Source: Lysobacter daejeonensis GH1-9 (GTDB taxonomy: Bacteria > Pseudomonadota > Gammaproteobacteria > Xanthomonadales > Xanthomonadaceae). Taken from it: a stretch of 64,000 nt of DNA. Shown piece after piece: positions 63,695-64,000 of the stretch (positions within the stretch are counted from its first letter, which is position 1; every line of letters starts with the position of its first letter). The notes under the pieces were generated by a model. The model did not search any database. It worked only from the letters and a program-made list of their open reading frames with translations, and was not told the origin of the DNA. The stretch lies in the NCBI RefSeq assembly GCF_000768355.1, contig NZ_AVPU01000002.1, forward strand, positions 1 through 64,000. Direction: 5' to 3'. Made by a program: the position numbers and the translations under genes.

Positions 63695-63951
63695 CACGGG
63701 AAGCCTTCAAGAGCGGCCAATTTGGCTCCGCTACAGCCGACGCAGGGCCCGGGTGCTACGACGGTACAGGCGAGGCCCCAGAGGCCCCGAAAAAGGGCCT
63801 CCGCGCGGCTATCGACGCCCACTGCCGCTGGTGTTGCCACGACCCCGCCTCTGGACTCGGCAACTGGCGGCAGCAGACCGGCGCGTGTCGGATCACTTCA
63901 TGCGCCCTTTGGCCTGTTCGTCCTGTGTCCAGGGGAGGTGACCGTGATTGA
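63691..63951 (+). CDS. Small Cys-rich (zinc-finger-like) element protein
   Basis: 86 aa, ATG overlapping the HNH stop by 4 bases. The C-terminal half carries HCRWCCHDPASGLGNW, then GACRITSCALWPVRP, a CxxCC...C...C pattern common in small phage proteins of unknown function. Probably a zinc-binding DNA or protein adaptor. Confidence 0.7.
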   Translation: MTREAFKSGQFGSATADAGPGCYDGTGEAPEAPKKGLRAAIDAHCRWCCHDPASGLGNWRQQTGACRITSCALWPVRPVSRGGDRD

Positions 63952-64000
63952 CCGTCACCCGATAGCTACGCGACTGCCCGACTTGGGCGACCTGACGCGG
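63944..64000 (+). CDS. Start of a further element gene (cut by window end)
   Basis: GTG 63944 follows AGGGGAGG and overlaps the preceding stop by 8 bases; 19 open codons (VIDRHPIATRLPDLGDLTR) run to the window end. Nothing can be said on function. Confidence 0.5.
   Translation, partial: MIDRHPIATRLPDLGDLTR

Larger units (their letters stand above)
59647..64000. mobile_element. Left end of an integrated element at tRNA-Phe
   Basis: Begins at a displaced 3' half of tRNA-Phe and carries, all on the plus strand: tyrosine integrase, several small unknown proteins, two helix-turn-helix proteins, an HNH endonuclease, a Cys-rich small protein and a further gene cut by the window end. Genes are short and tightly packed, as in prophages, satellites and small integrative elements. 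No structural phage or conjugation gene is visible in this part. The right end and the restored tRNA-Phe should lie beyond 64000. Confidence 0.85.

Overview
The window reads as chromosomal DNA of a high-GC gammaproteobacterium of the Xanthomonadaceae/Lysobacteraceae (Lysobacter, Luteimonas or Pseudoxanthomonas type). The reasons are the petABC-sspA-sspB order, a DUF3301-type protein beside FHA proteins, an Oar-like TonB-dependent receptor with a carboxypeptidase-like N-terminal domain, a GumN/TraB-like protein without the usual histidines, and the infC-rpmI-rplT-pheST-ihfA-MerR-tRNA-Pro order. No genus can be fixed by eye. About 59.6 kb is host backbone; the last ~4.4 kb is the left end of an integrated element that runs off the window.

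Layout. 1-2606: end of an exporter operon (membrane-fusion protein, ABC ATPase, ABC-2 permease). 2756-5352: miaB and a lytic transglycosylase. 5540-9919: cytochrome bc1 (petABC), sspA, sspB and a DUF3301-type protein. 9995-16314: FHA protein, nadC/Trm112-like pair, purEK, sodB divergent from grxD, an atypical SDR, MarC. 16584-21297: TonB-dependent receptor and ppnN. 21302-27714: type IV (minor) pilin genes, with a tRNA-Asn. 27861-38496: uvrB, tRNA-Val, thrS, infC, rpmI, rplT, pheST, ihfA, a MerR regulator, tRNA-Pro. This translation block carries RNA leaders: an eight-codon Thr-Thr-Thr leader peptide plus terminator before thrS, and a long hairpin competing with a terminator before rpmI. 38674-46170: TraB/GumN-like protein, dxs, an unknown winged-helix-like protein, HNH protein, acyl-CoA dehydrogenase, lipoprotein.

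46292-58158 is the most interesting host region. A co-oriented minus-strand run encodes, in transcription order, a secreted protein, an FHA-GAF protein, a transmembrane Ser/Thr kinase with a tetratricopeptide-rich exterior, a soluble HisKA_3 kinase, a NarL-type response regulator and an S8 protease. A second, paralogous S8 protease lies divergently at the other end. Both proteases end in SLH-like repeats, and both promoter regions contain GGGAAATCCCC followed 20 bases later by CCGGAT. One promoter region also carries a 21-bp inverted repeat. I infer a regulated exported-protease system in which Ser/Thr and His-Asp phosphorylation converge.

59647-64000: a tyrosine-integrase element inserted at a tRNA-Phe gene. 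A displaced 3' tRNA half marks the left junction. It is followed by the integrase, small unknown proteins, two helix-turn-helix proteins, an HNH endonuclease and a Cys-rich small protein, in the manner of a prophage or phage satellite.
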